In this document: piece by piece, positions 36,055 through 48,414 of the stretch | Layout: each line of letters begins with the position of its first letter | How positions within the stretch are numbered: the first letter of the stretch is position 1 | Assembly: GCA_004791255.1 (NCBI GenBank) | Contig: SRUQ01000003.1 | Span: 1 to 64,000, forward strand | Reading direction: 5' to 3' | Source: a bacterium M00.F.Ca.ET.205.01.1.1 | GTDB lineage: Bacteria; Pseudomonadota; Alphaproteobacteria; Rhizobiales; Rhizobiaceae | DNA: 64,000 bases | Notes under the pieces: generated by a model | The model's database searches: none | Told to the model about the DNA's origin: nothing | The model's input: the letters and a program-made list of their open reading frames with translations, nothing else | Position numbers and translations under genes: made by a program

Positions 36055-36831
36055 TCAGCTCATCCAGTTGCCGCCATCGACATTGTAGGTTTGGGCCAGG
36101 ATGTAGTCGCTGTCGGACGAGGCGAGGAAGACGGCGAGCCCGGCAATGTCCTCGGGCCGCGCGAAGCGGCCGATCGGCACGGACTTCGCCACCGCCGCCT
36201 TCTTCTCGCCGGCCTTCAGTCCCTCCCAGCGGGCGAAGTGGGCGTCGACGACTTCCCAATGTTCGCCATCGACGACCCCTGGGGCGATGGCGTTGACGTT
36301 GATGCCGTGCTTGACCAGCGCAAGTGCCGCCGATTGCGTCGCCGAAATGATCGCCGCCTTGGAGGCACAGTAAAGCATGACCAATGCCTCGCCGCGGCGT
36401 CCGGCCTGGCTCGCCATGTTGATGATCTTGCCGCCCCGGCCGCGCTTGATCATCACATTGGCCACCGCCTTCATCATGAACAGCGGGCCCTTGAGATTGA
36501 TGTCGAAGACGCGGTCGTAGCTGGCCTCGGTGATGTCCGTTACCGGCGCCATGTCGAAGATCGCCGCATTGTTGACAAGGATGTCGATGCCGCCGAATTC
36601 GCTGTCGACCTTGGCCACGACCTTGTCGATCGCGTCGATGTCGGTGACGTCGAGGTGAACGGCGCTGGCCGCCGGCCCGATCGCGGCGGCGGCACTCGTT
36701 GCGCGGCCGATATCGATGTCGGCAATCACCACGCGAGCCCCTTCGCGCACATAGGCTTGCGCAAAGCCGAGGCCGATGCCGCGCGCGCCGCCGGTGATGA
36801 GGGCAATCTTGTTGTCGAGCTTCATGTCCAA
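36055..36831 (-). CDS. SDR-family polyol dehydrogenase (SmoS-like)
   Basis: A 258-aa short-chain dehydrogenase. TGGARGIG (14-21) binds NAD(H), NNAAIFD follows, and the catalytic Tyr-x-x-x-Lys is in LYCASKAA. VIADIDIGRA gives the acidic residue that selects NAD. GVVDGEHWEVVDAHFA and WEGLKAGEKK closely resemble D-sorbitol/galactitol dehydrogenase SmoS. It oxidises a hexitol to a ketose. It lies in the operon with the zinc dehydrogenase. Confidence 0.88.
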   Translation of the reverse strand: MDMKLDNKIALITGGARGIGLGFAQAYVREGARVVIADIDIGRATSAAAAIGPAASAVHLDVTDIDAIDKVVAKVDSEFGGIDILVNNAAIFDMAPVTDITEASYDRVFDINLKGPLFMMKAVANVMIKRGRGGKIINMASQAGRRGEALVMLYCASKAAIISATQSAALALVKHGINVNAIAPGVVDGEHWEVVDAHFARWEGLKAGEKKAAVAKSVPIGRFARPEDIAGLAVFLASSDSDYILAQTYNVDGGNWMS

Positions 36832-37018
36832 CTTTCCAAAATTTCAAAAACGATATCCGAGCCGCGAGGCAGCAACCAGCGGCCCCGGCTTTGCGCTGAA
36901 CGCACGGACCCGCTTTTGCTCTTGCGGGATCCGTGCATCCTCCGGGCCTGCTGCAACGGGAGGTTTTTGCAGGCCGGGATGGCCAGGGGCGGCACGCTCC
37001 ACTCCTGGCTTGGACCTT

Positions 37019-37071
37019 GGACGCAATTCCGGACGGAAAACCGCTACACACTTTTCCTGGAATTGCTCTGG
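37019..37071. repeat. palindromic intergenic repeat, copy 1
   Basis: ACGCAATTCC at the left and GGAATTGC at the right are inverted arms around a purine-rich, CTTTTCC-containing middle. A related element is at 50365-50445. Short palindromes of this kind are dispersed in rhizobial genomes. Confidence 0.6.
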
Positions 37072-37077
37072 GCAGGG

Positions 37078-38397
37078 CTACTTGATGTAGCCCGCTTCCG
37101 TCATCGTGTGCTCGACCTCGGTCTGGGCGCCGGCGAGCACATCGTCGACTGACTTCTGGCCGGTGACGGCGGCTGCGATCGCCTGACCGACCTCCGTGCC
37201 GATGCCCTGGAACTCAGGGATGGCGACGAACTGGATGCCGGTATAGGGAACCGGATCCTTGGTCTGCTTGGTCGGATCGGCGGATTCGATCGCGGAAAGC
37301 ACCGTCGCGGCGAAGGGTGCGGCCTTCTGGTAGTCGGCGCTGGCATAGGTGGACTTGCGCGTTCCCGGAGGTGCCGCCACCCAGCCTTCGGTCTCGCCGA
37401 CGCGCTGGACATAGGCTTTCGAGGTCGCCCATTTGACGAAGGACTTCGCCGCGTCCGCCTTGGTGGAGGAGGCCGGGATGGCGAGGCTCCAGGCCCAGCC
37501 CCAGGCCGAGCCGTTGGGCGTCACCGCCACCGGCGCCTTGGTGAAGGCAACCTTGTCGGCGACCTTGCTTTGCTTGGGATCATAGACGCGGCCGGCAGCC
37601 GAAGTGGCGTCGATCCACATGGCGCAATGGCCGGAAGCGAACAACGTCTGGTTCTCGTTGAAGCCGTTGGAGCTGATGCCCGGAGGTCCATCCTTCTTCA
37701 TGGTGTCGACATACCAGCCGATCGCCTTCTTCCACTCCGGTGAATTGAGCTGCGGCTTCCAGTCCATGTCGAACCAGCGGCCGCCGAACGTGTTCACCAG
37801 CGTGCCGAGGAAGGCCATGTTCTCGCCCCAGCCCGGCTTGCCGCGCAGGCACAGGCCGTACTGCTCCTTCGACTTGTCGGTGAGCTTGTCGGCGAATTCC
37901 GTGATCTGGTCGTAGGTCGGCTGCTCCGGCATCTTCAGGCCGGCGGCGTCGAACAGGTCCTTGCGGTAGAGCGTGAACGAGCTCTCGGCATAGAACGGCA
38001 CGGCATAGAGCTTGCCGTCGACGGTGAGACCGCTGCGCACCGGCGCGATCAGGTCGTCATAGTCATAGTCGTCGCCGAGATCGTTGAGCGACGTCAGCCA
38101 GCCGGCCTTGCCCCAGATCGGCGTTTCGTAGCCACCGATGGTGAGCACGTCGAACTGGCCGCCCTTGGTGGCGATGTCGGTGGTGACGCGCTCGCGCAGC
38201 ACGTTTTCCTCCAGCACCACCCAGTTGACCTTGTTGCCGGTCGCCTTCTCCCATTCCGGAGACAGCTTCTGCATGATGATCATGTCGCCATTGTTGACCG
38301 TGGCGACCGTGATTTCCGTGGCGACCGCAGCGCTTGCCGCGATTGCGGAAGCGGCGGCCGATGCGGCGAGAATTCCAATAAGCTTACCCGTTGGCAT
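37078..38397 (-). CDS. sugar/polyol ABC transporter substrate-binding protein (SmoE/MtlE-like)
   Basis: A 439-aa exported protein starting at ATG 38397 after GGAGGAG. The signal peptide is at residues 1-28 (LIGILAASAAASAIAAS) with cleavage near AVAT-EI. The mature protein (ITVATVNNGDMIIMQKL, VLTIGGYETPIWGKAGWL, SFTLYRKDLFDAAGLK) is a family 1 solute-binding protein of the sorbitol/mannitol SmoE/MtlE group. It captures a polyol in the periplasm. The genes for its two permeases and ATPase, normally next to it, are not here; a dehydrogenase follows instead after 246 bp. Confidence 0.9.
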   Translation of the reverse strand: MPTGKLIGILAASAAASAIAASAAVATEITVATVNNGDMIIMQKLSPEWEKATGNKVNWVVLEENVLRERVTTDIATKGGQFDVLTIGGYETPIWGKAGWLTSLNDLGDDYDYDDLIAPVRSGLTVDGKLYAVPFYAESSFTLYRKDLFDAAGLKMPEQPTYDQITEFADKLTDKSKEQYGLCLRGKPGWGENMAFLGTLVNTFGGRWFDMDWKPQLNSPEWKKAIGWYVDTMKKDGPPGISSNGFNENQTLFASGHCAMWIDATSAAGRVYDPKQSKVADKVAFTKAPVAVTPNGSAWGWAWSLAIPASSTKADAAKSFVKWATSKAYVQRVGETEGWVAAPPGTRKSTYASADYQKAAPFAATVLSAIESADPTKQTKDPVPYTGIQFVAIPEFQGIGTEVGQAIAAAVTGQKSVDDVLAGAQTEVEHTMTEAGYIK

Positions 38398-38414
38398 TTC
38401 GTCTCCTCCTTTAC

Positions 38415-38446
38415 GAATGCGCATGTGTAAGTGAACATGCGTACAT
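38415..38446. promoter_or_regulatory. two candidate LacI-type operator sites
   Basis: GAATGCGCATGTGTAA (38415-38430) and the inverted TGAACATGCGTACAT (38432-38446) share a CGCATGT core and lie directly upstream of the solute-binding protein start. Their position in the divergent promoter region fits repression by the locus's LacI-family regulator. Confidence 0.55.
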
Positions 38447-38573
38447 ATTTTATTGCGCTACTGGAATGGCGAGTCAAGCGCCTGATTGCCGGAGTTTGGG
38501 ACCGAGCCATTGGGTGAAGCACGCAGAATCGCCGATCTGCGCCCTCCTGAAGCCAGCGCGCGTATCAAATTAA

Positions 38574-38588
38574 ATATACGCATGTGCA
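38574..38588. promoter_or_regulatory. third candidate LacI-type operator site
   Basis: ATATACGCATGTGCA has the same CGCATGT core as the two sites at 38415-38446. It lies on the kinase side of the divergent region, so the three sites could control both operons. Confidence 0.5.
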
Positions 38589-38684
38589 GTTTTTGTTGAC
38601 TTCGCTTTCGTGCCGATCTACCTCGGTTGCGACTGGCAGCGCCGTGACCGCGCCGGCCAGCAGGGGAGAAGAGGAATTTCAGGA

Positions 38685-39665
38685 ATGAGCCATCGAGGGG
38701 AAATCGCTTCCGAATCCGCCGGTCCGTCGATTGTCGCCGGCGAGATCCTGGTCGAGATCATGGCGACCGAGCCGGGCCTGGGCTTTCTCGAGCCGCTGGC
38801 GCTTATGGGTCCCTATCCGAGCGGTGCCCCGGCCATCTTCATCGACCAGGTGGCGCGGCTCGGCGGCGGCGCCGGCATCATCGGCTGTGTCGGCGGCGAC
38901 GATTTCGGCACCATCAACCTGGAACGGCTGAGGCGCGACGGCGTCGACGTCTCGGCGGTCTCGGTCAGCGACCGCTACCCGACAGGCAGCGCCTTCGTCC
39001 GCTACCGGCCGGATGGCGGCCGCGATTTCGTCTACAACATCGCTGAATCAGCCGCCGGACAGATCCGCCTCACGCCGGAGGCGCGGCAACTGGCCGACAA
39101 GGCTGGCCATCTGCACGTCATGGGCTCGACCCTGTCGATACCGGGATTGAAGGAGATCGTCGCCCATGCCGTCAAAGCGGTGCGGGCGCGCGGCGGCTCG
39201 ACATCCTTCGATCCGAACGTGCGCAAGGAATTGATCGACGGCGCCGACGGCGCGCAATTTTCCGCGCTGGTCGACGATGCCGACCTCCTGCTACCCTCCG
39301 GCGATGAACTGCTTGCCACGGCCGGCGTCGACGACGAGACACAGGCGGTGGCGGCGCTGATGGCAAGAGGCGTCGGCGAGATTGTGCTGAAGCGGGGCGC
39401 TGCCGGCTCGACCCGTTTCGCCGCCGACGGCAGCAGGATGGACTGCGCCGGCTTCCTGGTCGAGGAAGTGGATCCGACCGGGGCCGGCGACTGTTTCGGC
39501 GCCACCTATCTGACCTGCCGGCGCAGGGGCATGGAACCCGCCAAGGCGCTGTTCTATGCCAATGCCGCCGGTGCCCGCAACGTCACCCGGCGCGGGCCCA
39601 TGGAAGGCCTTGCCGGGTTCGACGTGCTTGACGATTTCATCGCCGGGACGGCGCGAGCACGATGA
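38685..39665 (+). CDS. PfkB-family carbohydrate kinase (tagatose kinase-like)
   Basis: A 326-aa sugar kinase. ATG 38685 is chosen (purine-rich AGGAATTTCAGGA upstream) over TTG-type starts at 38610. The PfkB signatures are present: an early Gly pair ([17 protein letters not shown]) and the anion hole [11 protein letters not shown]. Next to GatZ/KbaZ-like and polyol dehydrogenase genes, it probably phosphorylates a ketohexose such as D-tagatose. Its stop overlaps the start of the downstream gene. Confidence 0.85.
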   Translation: MSHRGEIASESAGPSIVAGEILVEIMATEPGLGFLEPLALMGPYPSGAPAIFIDQVARLGGGAGIIGCVGGDDFGTINLERLRRDGVDVSAVSVSDRYPTGSAFVRYRPDGGRDFVYNIAESAAGQIRLTPEARQLADKAGHLHVMGSTLSIPGLKEIVAHAVKAVRARGGSTSFDPNVRKELIDGADGAQFSALVDDADLLLPSGDELLATAGVDDETQAVAALMARGVGEIVLKRGAAGSTRFAADGSRMDCAGFLVEEVDPTGAGDCFGATYLTCRRRGMEPAKALFYANAAGARNVTRRGPMEGLAGFDVLDDFIAGTARAR

Positions 39666-40939
39666 TGACAAATCCGCTCTCGGGTCTCGCTGCCGCGCGG
39701 CGCAAAGCAACCCCCTACGGCATCACCTCGATCTGCTCGGCGCATCCGCTGGTCATCCAGGCGGCGATCCGGCGCGCCGTGCGGGACGGGCGAGGCAGCC
39801 TGCTGATCGAGGCCACCTGCAACCAGGTCAACCAGGTCGGCGGCTACACCGGGATGACGCCCGACCTGTTCGTCGCCTTCGTCAAGGAGATCGCCAGCCG
39901 GGAAGGGCTCGAGGCCTCGCGCATCATCTTCGGCGGCGACCATCTCGGGCCAAACCCGTGGCGCGGCGAGCCGGCGGCACAGGCGATGAACAAGGCCGAG
40001 GCCATGGTCACGGCCTATGTCTGGGCCGGCTTCAGCAAGATCCATCTCGACGCCTCGATGGGCTGTGCCGGCGAGCCCGCCGCACTGGACGACGAGACGA
40101 TCGCGATGCGCGCGGCGCGGCTTGCCAAGGCGGCCGAGAAGGCGGCGCGCGAAAGGGGCGGCGCGTTGCCGCTCTACATCATCGGCACCGAGGTTCCTGT
40201 GCCCGGCGGCGCCGACCATGCGCTGAGCGACCTCAAGCCCACCGAAGCCGCCGCGGCGCGGCGCACGATCGAGGTGCATCGCGAGATCTTTGCCCGCGAG
40301 GGCCTCGCGGAAGCCTTTGGCCGCGTCATCGCCGTGGTGGTGCAGCCGGGCGTCGAATTCGGCAGCGAGAACGTCATCGCCTATCGGCCCGAGGCGTCGA
40401 AGCCGCTGACCGCGCTGCTCGACCAGGAACCGTCCCTCGTCTACGAGGCGCACTCCACCGACTATCAGAGCCGGGCGGCGCTAACGGCGCTGGTCGCCAA
40501 CGGTTTTCCGATCCTCAAGGTCGGGCCCGGCCTGACATTTGCGTTGCGCGAGGCGCTTTATGGGCTCGACCTGATCGCGTCTGAAATGGTCACCGGCTAT
40601 GGCGAGCGGTCGCTTGCCCGCGCCATGGAGCGCGTGATGCTGGCGTCAACAGGGCATTGGCGCGGCCACTATCACGGCGACGAGACGAGCCTTCATCTGC
40701 GGCGGCACTACAGCTACAGCGACCGCATCCGCTATTATTGGAGCACCCCCGCGGCAAGCGTCGCGGTTGGGCGGCTGCGCGAGGCGCTCACCGGCATCGT
40801 CATTCCCGAGACAGTGATGCGGCAGTTCCTGCCGATGCTGCCAGTCGAGCTCGGACCGGCCGGCGATCCAGACGCTATTCTGCTTGCGGCGGTCGATCAG
40901 GTGCTGGCGGATTATGAGGCGGCGTGCCTGGGGGCATGA
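39662..40939 (+). CDS. GatZ/KbaZ-family protein (tagatose-phosphate enzyme)
   Basis: A 425-aa protein starting at ATG 39662 (or the adjacent 39665). [35 protein letters not shown] and [11 protein letters not shown] are hallmarks of the GatZ/KbaZ family. In Escherichia coli it is a companion subunit of the tagatose-bisphosphate aldolase. In Agrobacterium-type altritol/galactitol pathways a related protein has been described as a tagatose-6-phosphate 4-epimerase. No GatY/KbaY catalytic subunit is nearby, which favours the epimerase. Together with the kinase and dehydrogenases it completes a polyol-to-fructose-6-phosphate route. Confidence 0.88.
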   Translation: MMTNPLSGLAAARRKATPYGITSICSAHPLVIQAAIRRAVRDGRGSLLIEATCNQVNQVGGYTGMTPDLFVAFVKEIASREGLEASRIIFGGDHLGPNPWRGEPAAQAMNKAEAMVTAYVWAGFSKIHLDASMGCAGEPAALDDETIAMRAARLAKAAEKAARERGGALPLYIIGTEVPVPGGADHALSDLKPTEAAAARRTIEVHREIFAREGLAEAFGRVIAVVVQPGVEFGSENVIAYRPEASKPLTALLDQEPSLVYEAHSTDYQSRAALTALVANGFPILKVGPGLTFALREALYGLDLIASEMVTGYGERSLARAMERVMLASTGHWRGHYHGDETSLHLRRHYSYSDRIRYYWSTPAASVAVGRLREALTGIVIPETVMRQFLPMLPVELGPAGDPDAILLAAVDQVLADYEAACLGA

Positions 40940-41026
40940 GCCGAGGCTGGTTGCCGCAGCTGACTGCAACTGTTGAAGAGGCTGCATTCGCGGGCTTTTG
41001 GCGAAGCCAATCGCGGCTGTCAGCGA

Positions 41027-41080
41027 TGCCCCTTATCCGCCCTTCGGGCACCTTCTCCCCGTAAAACGGGGAGAAGGAAA
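41027..41080. repeat. rhizobial palindromic repeat with 12-bp hairpin
   Basis: A perfect inverted repeat, CCTTCTCCCCGT (41051-41062) and ACGGGGAGAAGG (41066-41077), preceded by CCGCCCTTCGGGCA. This is a common Mesorhizobium intergenic element. It lies between the convergent ends of the GatZ-like gene and secA and may act as a terminator or RNA-stability element. Confidence 0.7.
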
Positions 41081-41089
41081 AAGTGCGCC

Positions 41090-43825
<2,736 letters not shown>

Positions 43826-44087
43826 CCAATGGCCCTTTCGATAGAATTCTCAATCTTGAGACAGGCGCCGGCCGGCCCCATCACATCCGCGTGAACGCAC
43901 CGCCTGAATGCGGGCAAACACAAAGAGCGCCCGGAAAACGGTTCTGGACGCAAAGTCGTTGGACAGATAAGAGGGGGCTCAACTGATGTCAACGCCGCGC
44001 TGGCCCTGCCGGTCGCGCCAAATTCCGCCACAATCTGGCTGATCTGGAAGCCATTCCTCTCTGTAATCCTTGACCGGAGTCATTTTC

Positions 44088-45005
44088 ATGTCCTTGTTGT
44101 TCCGCCGCGCGTCGCTCGCCAGCCTTGGCCTGGCCTTCGGCTTGTCGGCCCTGTCCCTGTCGCCGCTGATGGCGCAGCAGACCGCTCCCGCTCCGGCTGA
44201 TGCCGCGGCGCCGGCGGCCAAGCCGGTCGATCCGAATACCGTGATCGCCACGGTCAACGGCCAGCCCTTAACCGAAGCCGATCTGGTGCTTGCCGAAGGC
44301 GAGCTGTCGCAGCAGTTCGCGCAGCTGCCTCCGGAACAGCGCCGTGCCGCTGCGCTGTCGGCCGCGATCGAGATCCGCGTCATGGCCGCCAAGGCCGTGA
44401 CCGACGGCCTCGACAAGGATCCAGACTTCCAGCGCCGCATGGCCTTCCTGCAGCAGCGCGCCCTGCATGGCGAGATGGTCGAGAAGGGTGTCGTCAACAA
44501 GGTCACCGATGCCGAGGTGCGCGCCCGCTACGACCAGGAAATCGCCAACACGCCGCCGGTCAATGAGGTGCACGCCCGTCACATCCTCGTGAAGACGAAG
44601 GAAGAAGCCGAGGCGATCATCAAGCAGCTCGACGGTGGCGCCGATTTCCAGAAGCTCGCCAACGAGCATACCAGCGACCCGAGCGGCAAGACCAATGGCG
44701 GCGACCTGGGCTGGTTCGGACCCGGCCAGATGGTGCCGGAGTTCGACAAGGCGGCCTTCGCGCTCGAAGTCGGCAAGTACACCAAGCAGCCGGTCCAGTC
44801 GCAGTTCGGCTGGCATGTCATCAAGCTCGAGGACAAGCGCGCCAAGCAGCCGCCGGCGTTCGACGACGTCAAGGACCAGGCCAAGCAGGCGGTCATCCGC
44901 GATAAATATTTCGCTTTGGTCAAGTCGCTGCGTGCCGGCGCCAAGGTCGAGATTCCCGACGCCAACCTGAAGAAGGCCGTCGACACGCTGGAAAGCGCCA
45001 AGTAA
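44088..45005 (+). CDS. periplasmic parvulin-type peptidyl-prolyl isomerase
   Basis: A 305-aa protein starting at ATG 44088 with GGAG upstream. A signal peptide (LASLGLAFGLSALSLSPLMA) is followed by a Pro/Ala-rich linker, a SurA-like N-terminal region (IATVNGQPLTEADLVLAEGE) and a parvulin PPIase domain at about 148-250 (VHARHILVKTKEEAEAI, GGDLGWFGPGQMVPEFDKA, QFGWHVIKLEDKR). It helps to fold exported outer-membrane or periplasmic proteins. A strong terminator follows. Confidence 0.93.
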   Translation: MSLLFRRASLASLGLAFGLSALSLSPLMAQQTAPAPADAAAPAAKPVDPNTVIATVNGQPLTEADLVLAEGELSQQFAQLPPEQRRAAALSAAIEIRVMAAKAVTDGLDKDPDFQRRMAFLQQRALHGEMVEKGVVNKVTDAEVRARYDQEIANTPPVNEVHARHILVKTKEEAEAIIKQLDGGADFQKLANEHTSDPSGKTNGGDLGWFGPGQMVPEFDKAAFALEVGKYTKQPVQSQFGWHVIKLEDKRAKQPPAFDDVKDQAKQAVIRDKYFALVKSLRAGAKVEIPDANLKKAVDTLESAK

Positions 45006-45024
45006 GGCCAGACTCCGGCAAGAA

Positions 45025-45062
45025 GGGGCGCGGTGAGTTTTACTCGCCGCGCCCCTTTTTTT
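45025..45062 (+). terminator. rho-independent terminator after the parvulin gene
   Basis: GGGGCGCGGTGAG pairs with CTCGCCGCGCCCC around a TTTTA loop and is followed by seven T's. It also lies directly before the convergent TetR gene's stop. Confidence 0.9.
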
Positions 45063-45064
45063 GA

Positions 45065-45658
45065 TCAGCGCGCTTCTATGCCGCGCAAGAGATAGCCGAC
45101 CATGCGGCGCAGCGTGGCCTCGTCCTCGTCGAGCTGGTTGGTCAAGAGATGCCTCCAGGCGTAGGAGGCCACGAGATCGGCGACCAGCGCCGCATCGATG
45201 CCGGCGGCAATCTCGCCCCTTGCCCTGGCGCGCTCGATGATCTCGCCGGTGTGCGACCGGCGACCGGCGGCATAGCCGGCAAGGGCGAGCGCAGCGCTTT
45301 CGTCCGATTGCGCCTCGGCGATCAGCGACCTGAACACGCTGCCCGACGATGTCTCGCGCCAATGGAAGAACAGGTTCTTCAGGAAGCCGACGAGATCGTC
45401 GTCCAGCTTTCCGGTGTCGGGGACTTCAACGCGCTTGCCGCGCTGGTAGACTTCGAGCAGCAGCGCGGCCTTGCTTGGCCACCAGCGATAGATCGTCGGC
45501 TTGCCGGCCCGTGCGCGCCGCGCCACCGCCTCGATGGAGAAGCCGGCATAGCCGGCCTCGACCAGCACCGCTTCGGCGGCCTCCAGAATCGCGTCAGCAC
45601 TCTGGGGATTGCGCCGCGCGCCGATCGATTTGCGGGCCGTCTCCGCTGCTTCGGCCAT
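45065..45658 (-). CDS. TetR-family transcriptional regulator
   Basis: A 197-aa protein from ATG 45658 (GAGG upstream). An in-frame TTG 45691 gives 208 aa and is the less likely start. The N-terminal helix-turn-helix ([20 protein letters not shown], then [17 protein letters not shown]) is a textbook TetR DNA-binding domain. The C-terminal ligand domain is variable. No adjacent target gene is evident. Confidence 0.9.
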   Translation of the reverse strand: MAEAAETARKSIGARRNPQSADAILEAAEAVLVEAGYAGFSIEAVARRARAGKPTIYRWWPSKAALLLEVYQRGKRVEVPDTGKLDDDLVGFLKNLFFHWRETSSGSVFRSLIAEAQSDESAALALAGYAAGRRSHTGEIIERARARGEIAAGIDAALVADLVASYAWRHLLTNQLDEDEATLRRMVGYLLRGIEAR

Positions 45659-45773
45659 TGCTGTCGTCCTCGCCAATCCGTTCGCCGGCAATCATACCGA
45701 AGCTGGTGGTGAAACGAAACGGCCCGTTCTTCGATTGGGCCGTGGCATCACGGCCGGCTGCCGCGAATGGCAT

Positions 45774-47012
45774 TCATTGCATGGCTTGCGAGGTTTCCGA
45801 CTCGATGCGCCAGCCATCCTCAGTCTTGACCAGACCAAGCGTGACGCGCGCCTTGCCGGTCAGCCGCGCCGCCGACTTGTCCTTCGGCTCATAATCGTAG
45901 CGCATGGCGAAGATGGCGTCGGCGCGGTTCTCGCCTCGCGGCGTGACCTCCAGGCTGCCGGGTTCGAGGCCGAGCGACCAGGAGGCCCATTGCGCGAACC
46001 AGTCGCTCTTCACCTTGATGATGGCATCGGCGTCGTAGCTGGTGCCGAAAATGGTGGCGGAGGGGCCATAGAGGCGCTTGACTGTCTGCGCCATCGCCCT
46101 GGTGTCCGGGGCCAGATAATCCTGGCGCAGGAAGGTCTCGATCGATCCCTTGTCGTCGCCCACCGAACGTTCAAGCGTCGCGACTTGCGCGGGCGCCGGC
46201 TCGGCGGCCGGCTTGGGCTCGGCGACAGGCCCGTCGCCGGGCACGAATTCAAAGCGTTCGAGCAGGGAGCCCTGTTCCCACGGGCGCTGGCTCTCGCGCG
46301 TTTGCGAGACGACGTCGCGGCGCACCGCGATCATCATGTCGTTGATGCTCTGGCCGGGTTCGGCGATGTGCCGCAGCAGTGCGGTGGCAAAAGGCGAATT
46401 GCGGCCGCTGCCGTCCATGGCGACGGCGCCAGGTGCTGTCGAGAAGGCGATAAAGGAGCCGCGCGTCGAATCGAACTGCGCCAGCCCCGCCAGCGCCGCC
46501 GCCGAGCGGGAACTGGCGGTGCGGCTCAGGCTGCGGGCAAACGGGTTGTTGCGGCAGGCATCGAGGAACACCAGGCTGACCTTGGTCTGCTGTTCCATGA
46601 TGTCGAGCACTTCATCGATCGGCACGGCCTCGAGCTGAAGCTTTACCGGCATGTCCAATCTGGCATCGACCGGCACGATGTAGTTGCGCCCGTCGACCTG
46701 AAGGCCGTGGCCGGCATAGTAGAACAGCCCGACGCCGGCGCTTTGCAAGGCGTCGGAAAACTCGCCGATCTTGCGCTCCAGGTCGCGCTTGCCGAGATCA
46801 TTGCCCTCGATGACCTCGAAGCCGATCGAGCGCAGCTTGTCGGCAATGTCGAGCGCGTCGTTGACTGGGTTGGCCAATGTGCCGGCCTCGGCGTAGGTGC
46901 CGTTGCCGATCACGAGCGCCACGCGCCGCTCCGGCTGGGCGTCGGCGCTCAGCAGCAGAAGTCCCAGAAATGCCCATGCGAGGATCGCAAGCCTGCCCAT
47001 GCGCCGGATCAT
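45774..47012 (-). CDS. secreted caspase-like (peptidase C14) protein
   Basis: A 412-aa protein from ATG 47012 (47000 is the alternative). Signal peptide LAILAWAFLGLLLLSADA. The caspase fold is clear: RRVALVIGNGTYAEA starts the domain, His102 is in YYAGHGLQ, and the catalytic Cys153 is in FLDACRNNPF. A Pro/Ala linker separates it from a C-terminal domain of about 130 residues (from FLRQDYLAPDTRAM) that resembles an SnoaL/NTF2-like domain (VKSDWFAQWA; EDGWRIESETS). Bacterial secreted metacaspases are typically Arg/Lys-directed; substrates are unknown here. Confidence 0.9.
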   Translation of the reverse strand: MIRRMGRLAILAWAFLGLLLLSADAQPERRVALVIGNGTYAEAGTLANPVNDALDIADKLRSIGFEVIEGNDLGKRDLERKIGEFSDALQSAGVGLFYYAGHGLQVDGRNYIVPVDARLDMPVKLQLEAVPIDEVLDIMEQQTKVSLVFLDACRNNPFARSLSRTASSRSAAALAGLAQFDSTRGSFIAFSTAPGAVAMDGSGRNSPFATALLRHIAEPGQSINDMMIAVRRDVVSQTRESQRPWEQGSLLERFEFVPGDGPVAEPKPAAEPAPAQVATLERSVGDDKGSIETFLRQDYLAPDTRAMAQTVKRLYGPSATIFGTSYDADAIIKVKSDWFAQWASWSLGLEPGSLEVTPRGENRADAIFAMRYDYEPKDKSAARLTGKARVTLGLVKTEDGWRIESETSQAMQ

Positions 47013-47167
47013 AGCGCCAGAGCCCGGGGCGACGCCAACAGATTTGAATTGCAAGCTTAATCGCGACTTGGCCGCAGCCCTTGCGGGAGCGACGAAAACG
47101 CCCTTGCGCCAGCGCGTCGTATCGGGCAAACCGGCCTTCCCTTGCGATTTTCCCGCCCGAGGTCTCC

Positions 47168-48409
47168 ATGTCCACGACGATTTCACCGCTTGCGCCGAAG
47201 AAATACCCCAAGATGCCCGTCATCGAAGGAGTGCGCATCGCCACCGCCGAAGCCGGGATCAAGTACAAGAACCGCACCGATCTGCTCGCCATGGTGTTCG
47301 ACGAAGGCACCGCGGTCGCCGGCGTGTTCACCAAGTCGAAATGCCCTTCCGCGCCGGTTGATTTCTGCCGGCAGAACCTCGCCGCCGGCAAGGCGCGGGT
47401 GCTGGTCGTCAATTCCGGCAATGCCAATGCCTTCACCGGCAAGAAGGGCCGCGAGTCCACCGCGCTGACCGGAACGGCGACGGCGAAGGCGGCCGGCTGC
47501 ACGGCGGGCGAGGTCTTTCTGGCTTCGACCGGCGTCATCGGCGAGCCGCTCGACACAACCAAGTTCAGCCATCTCCTCGCCGGCCTGGTCGGCGACGGCA
47601 AGCCGGACCTGTGGACCGAGGCGGCAAAGGCGATCATGACCACCGACACCTATCCGAAGGTGGCGACGCAGACGGTCAAGCTCGGCGATGCCGATGTCAC
47701 CATCAACGGCATTGCCAAGGGCGCCGGCATGATCGCGCCCGACATGGCGACGATGCTGTCCTTCATCGCCACAGACGCGCCGATCGCGGCAGCGGTGCTG
47801 CAGGATCTTCTGTCGCGCGGCACCGCCAAGACCTTCAACGCGGTCACTGTCGACAGCGACACGTCGACCAGCGACACGCTGCTGATCTTCGCCACCGGCA
47901 AGGCGGCGAAGCGTGGCGCGCCTGAAATCACCGATGCCAAGGACGCCCGTCTTAGCGCGTTCCGCAGGGGGCTCGGCAAGGTGCTGAAATCGCTGGCGCT
48001 GCAAGTGGTGCGCGACGGCGAGGGCGCCCGCAAGCAGGTCGAAGTCTCCGTCACCGGCGCGAAGTCGGCCCGTTCAGCCAAGCGCATCGCGCTGTCGATC
48101 GCCAATTCGCCGCTGGTCAAGACGGCGGTCGCCGGCGAGGACGCCAATTGGGGCCGCGTCGTCATGGCCGTCGGCAAGGCCGGCGAGCCGGCCGACCGCG
48201 ACAGGCTGTCGATCTGGTTCGGCGACAACCGGCTGGCGCATGAGGGCGAGCGCGACCCGACCTATTCGGAAGAAAAGACCTCGGCCTACATGAAACGCGA
48301 CGACATTCGCATCCGCGCCGATATCGGCATCGGCCGCGGCAAGGCGACGGTGTGGACCTGCGACCTCACCAAGGAATATGTCGCCATCAATGGCGACTAC
48401 CGGAGCTGA
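47168..48409 (+). CDS. argJ: ArgJ bifunctional ornithine acetyltransferase / N-acetylglutamate synthase
   Basis: A 413-aa protein from ATG 47168 (GAGG upstream). The precursor is autocleaved between Ala194 and Thr195 in [16 protein letters not shown], with Thr195 becoming the nucleophile of the beta chain. [13 protein letters not shown] and [13 protein letters not shown] are family motifs. It recycles the acetyl group in arginine biosynthesis by moving it from N-acetylornithine to glutamate. Next to a GNAT and mutT as in other rhizobia. Confidence 0.97.
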   Translation: MSTTISPLAPKKYPKMPVIEGVRIATAEAGIKYKNRTDLLAMVFDEGTAVAGVFTKSKCPSAPVDFCRQNLAAGKARVLVVNSGNANAFTGKKGRESTALTGTATAKAAGCTAGEVFLASTGVIGEPLDTTKFSHLLAGLVGDGKPDLWTEAAKAIMTTDTYPKVATQTVKLGDADVTINGIAKGAGMIAPDMATMLSFIATDAPIAAAVLQDLLSRGTAKTFNAVTVDSDTSTSDTLLIFATGKAAKRGAPEITDAKDARLSAFRRGLGKVLKSLALQVVRDGEGARKQVEVSVTGAKSARSAKRIALSIANSPLVKTAVAGEDANWGRVVMAVGKAGEPADRDRLSIWFGDNRLAHEGERDPTYSEEKTSAYMKRDDIRIRADIGIGRGKATVWTCDLTKEYVAINGDYRS

Positions 48410-48414
48410 CCGAC

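Noticed and set aside
36900..36945. CACGGA...TCCGTG hairpin as a terminator for the polyol operon
   Set aside because: Stem has a bulge and no T-run; it may just be part of the local repeat-rich spacer.
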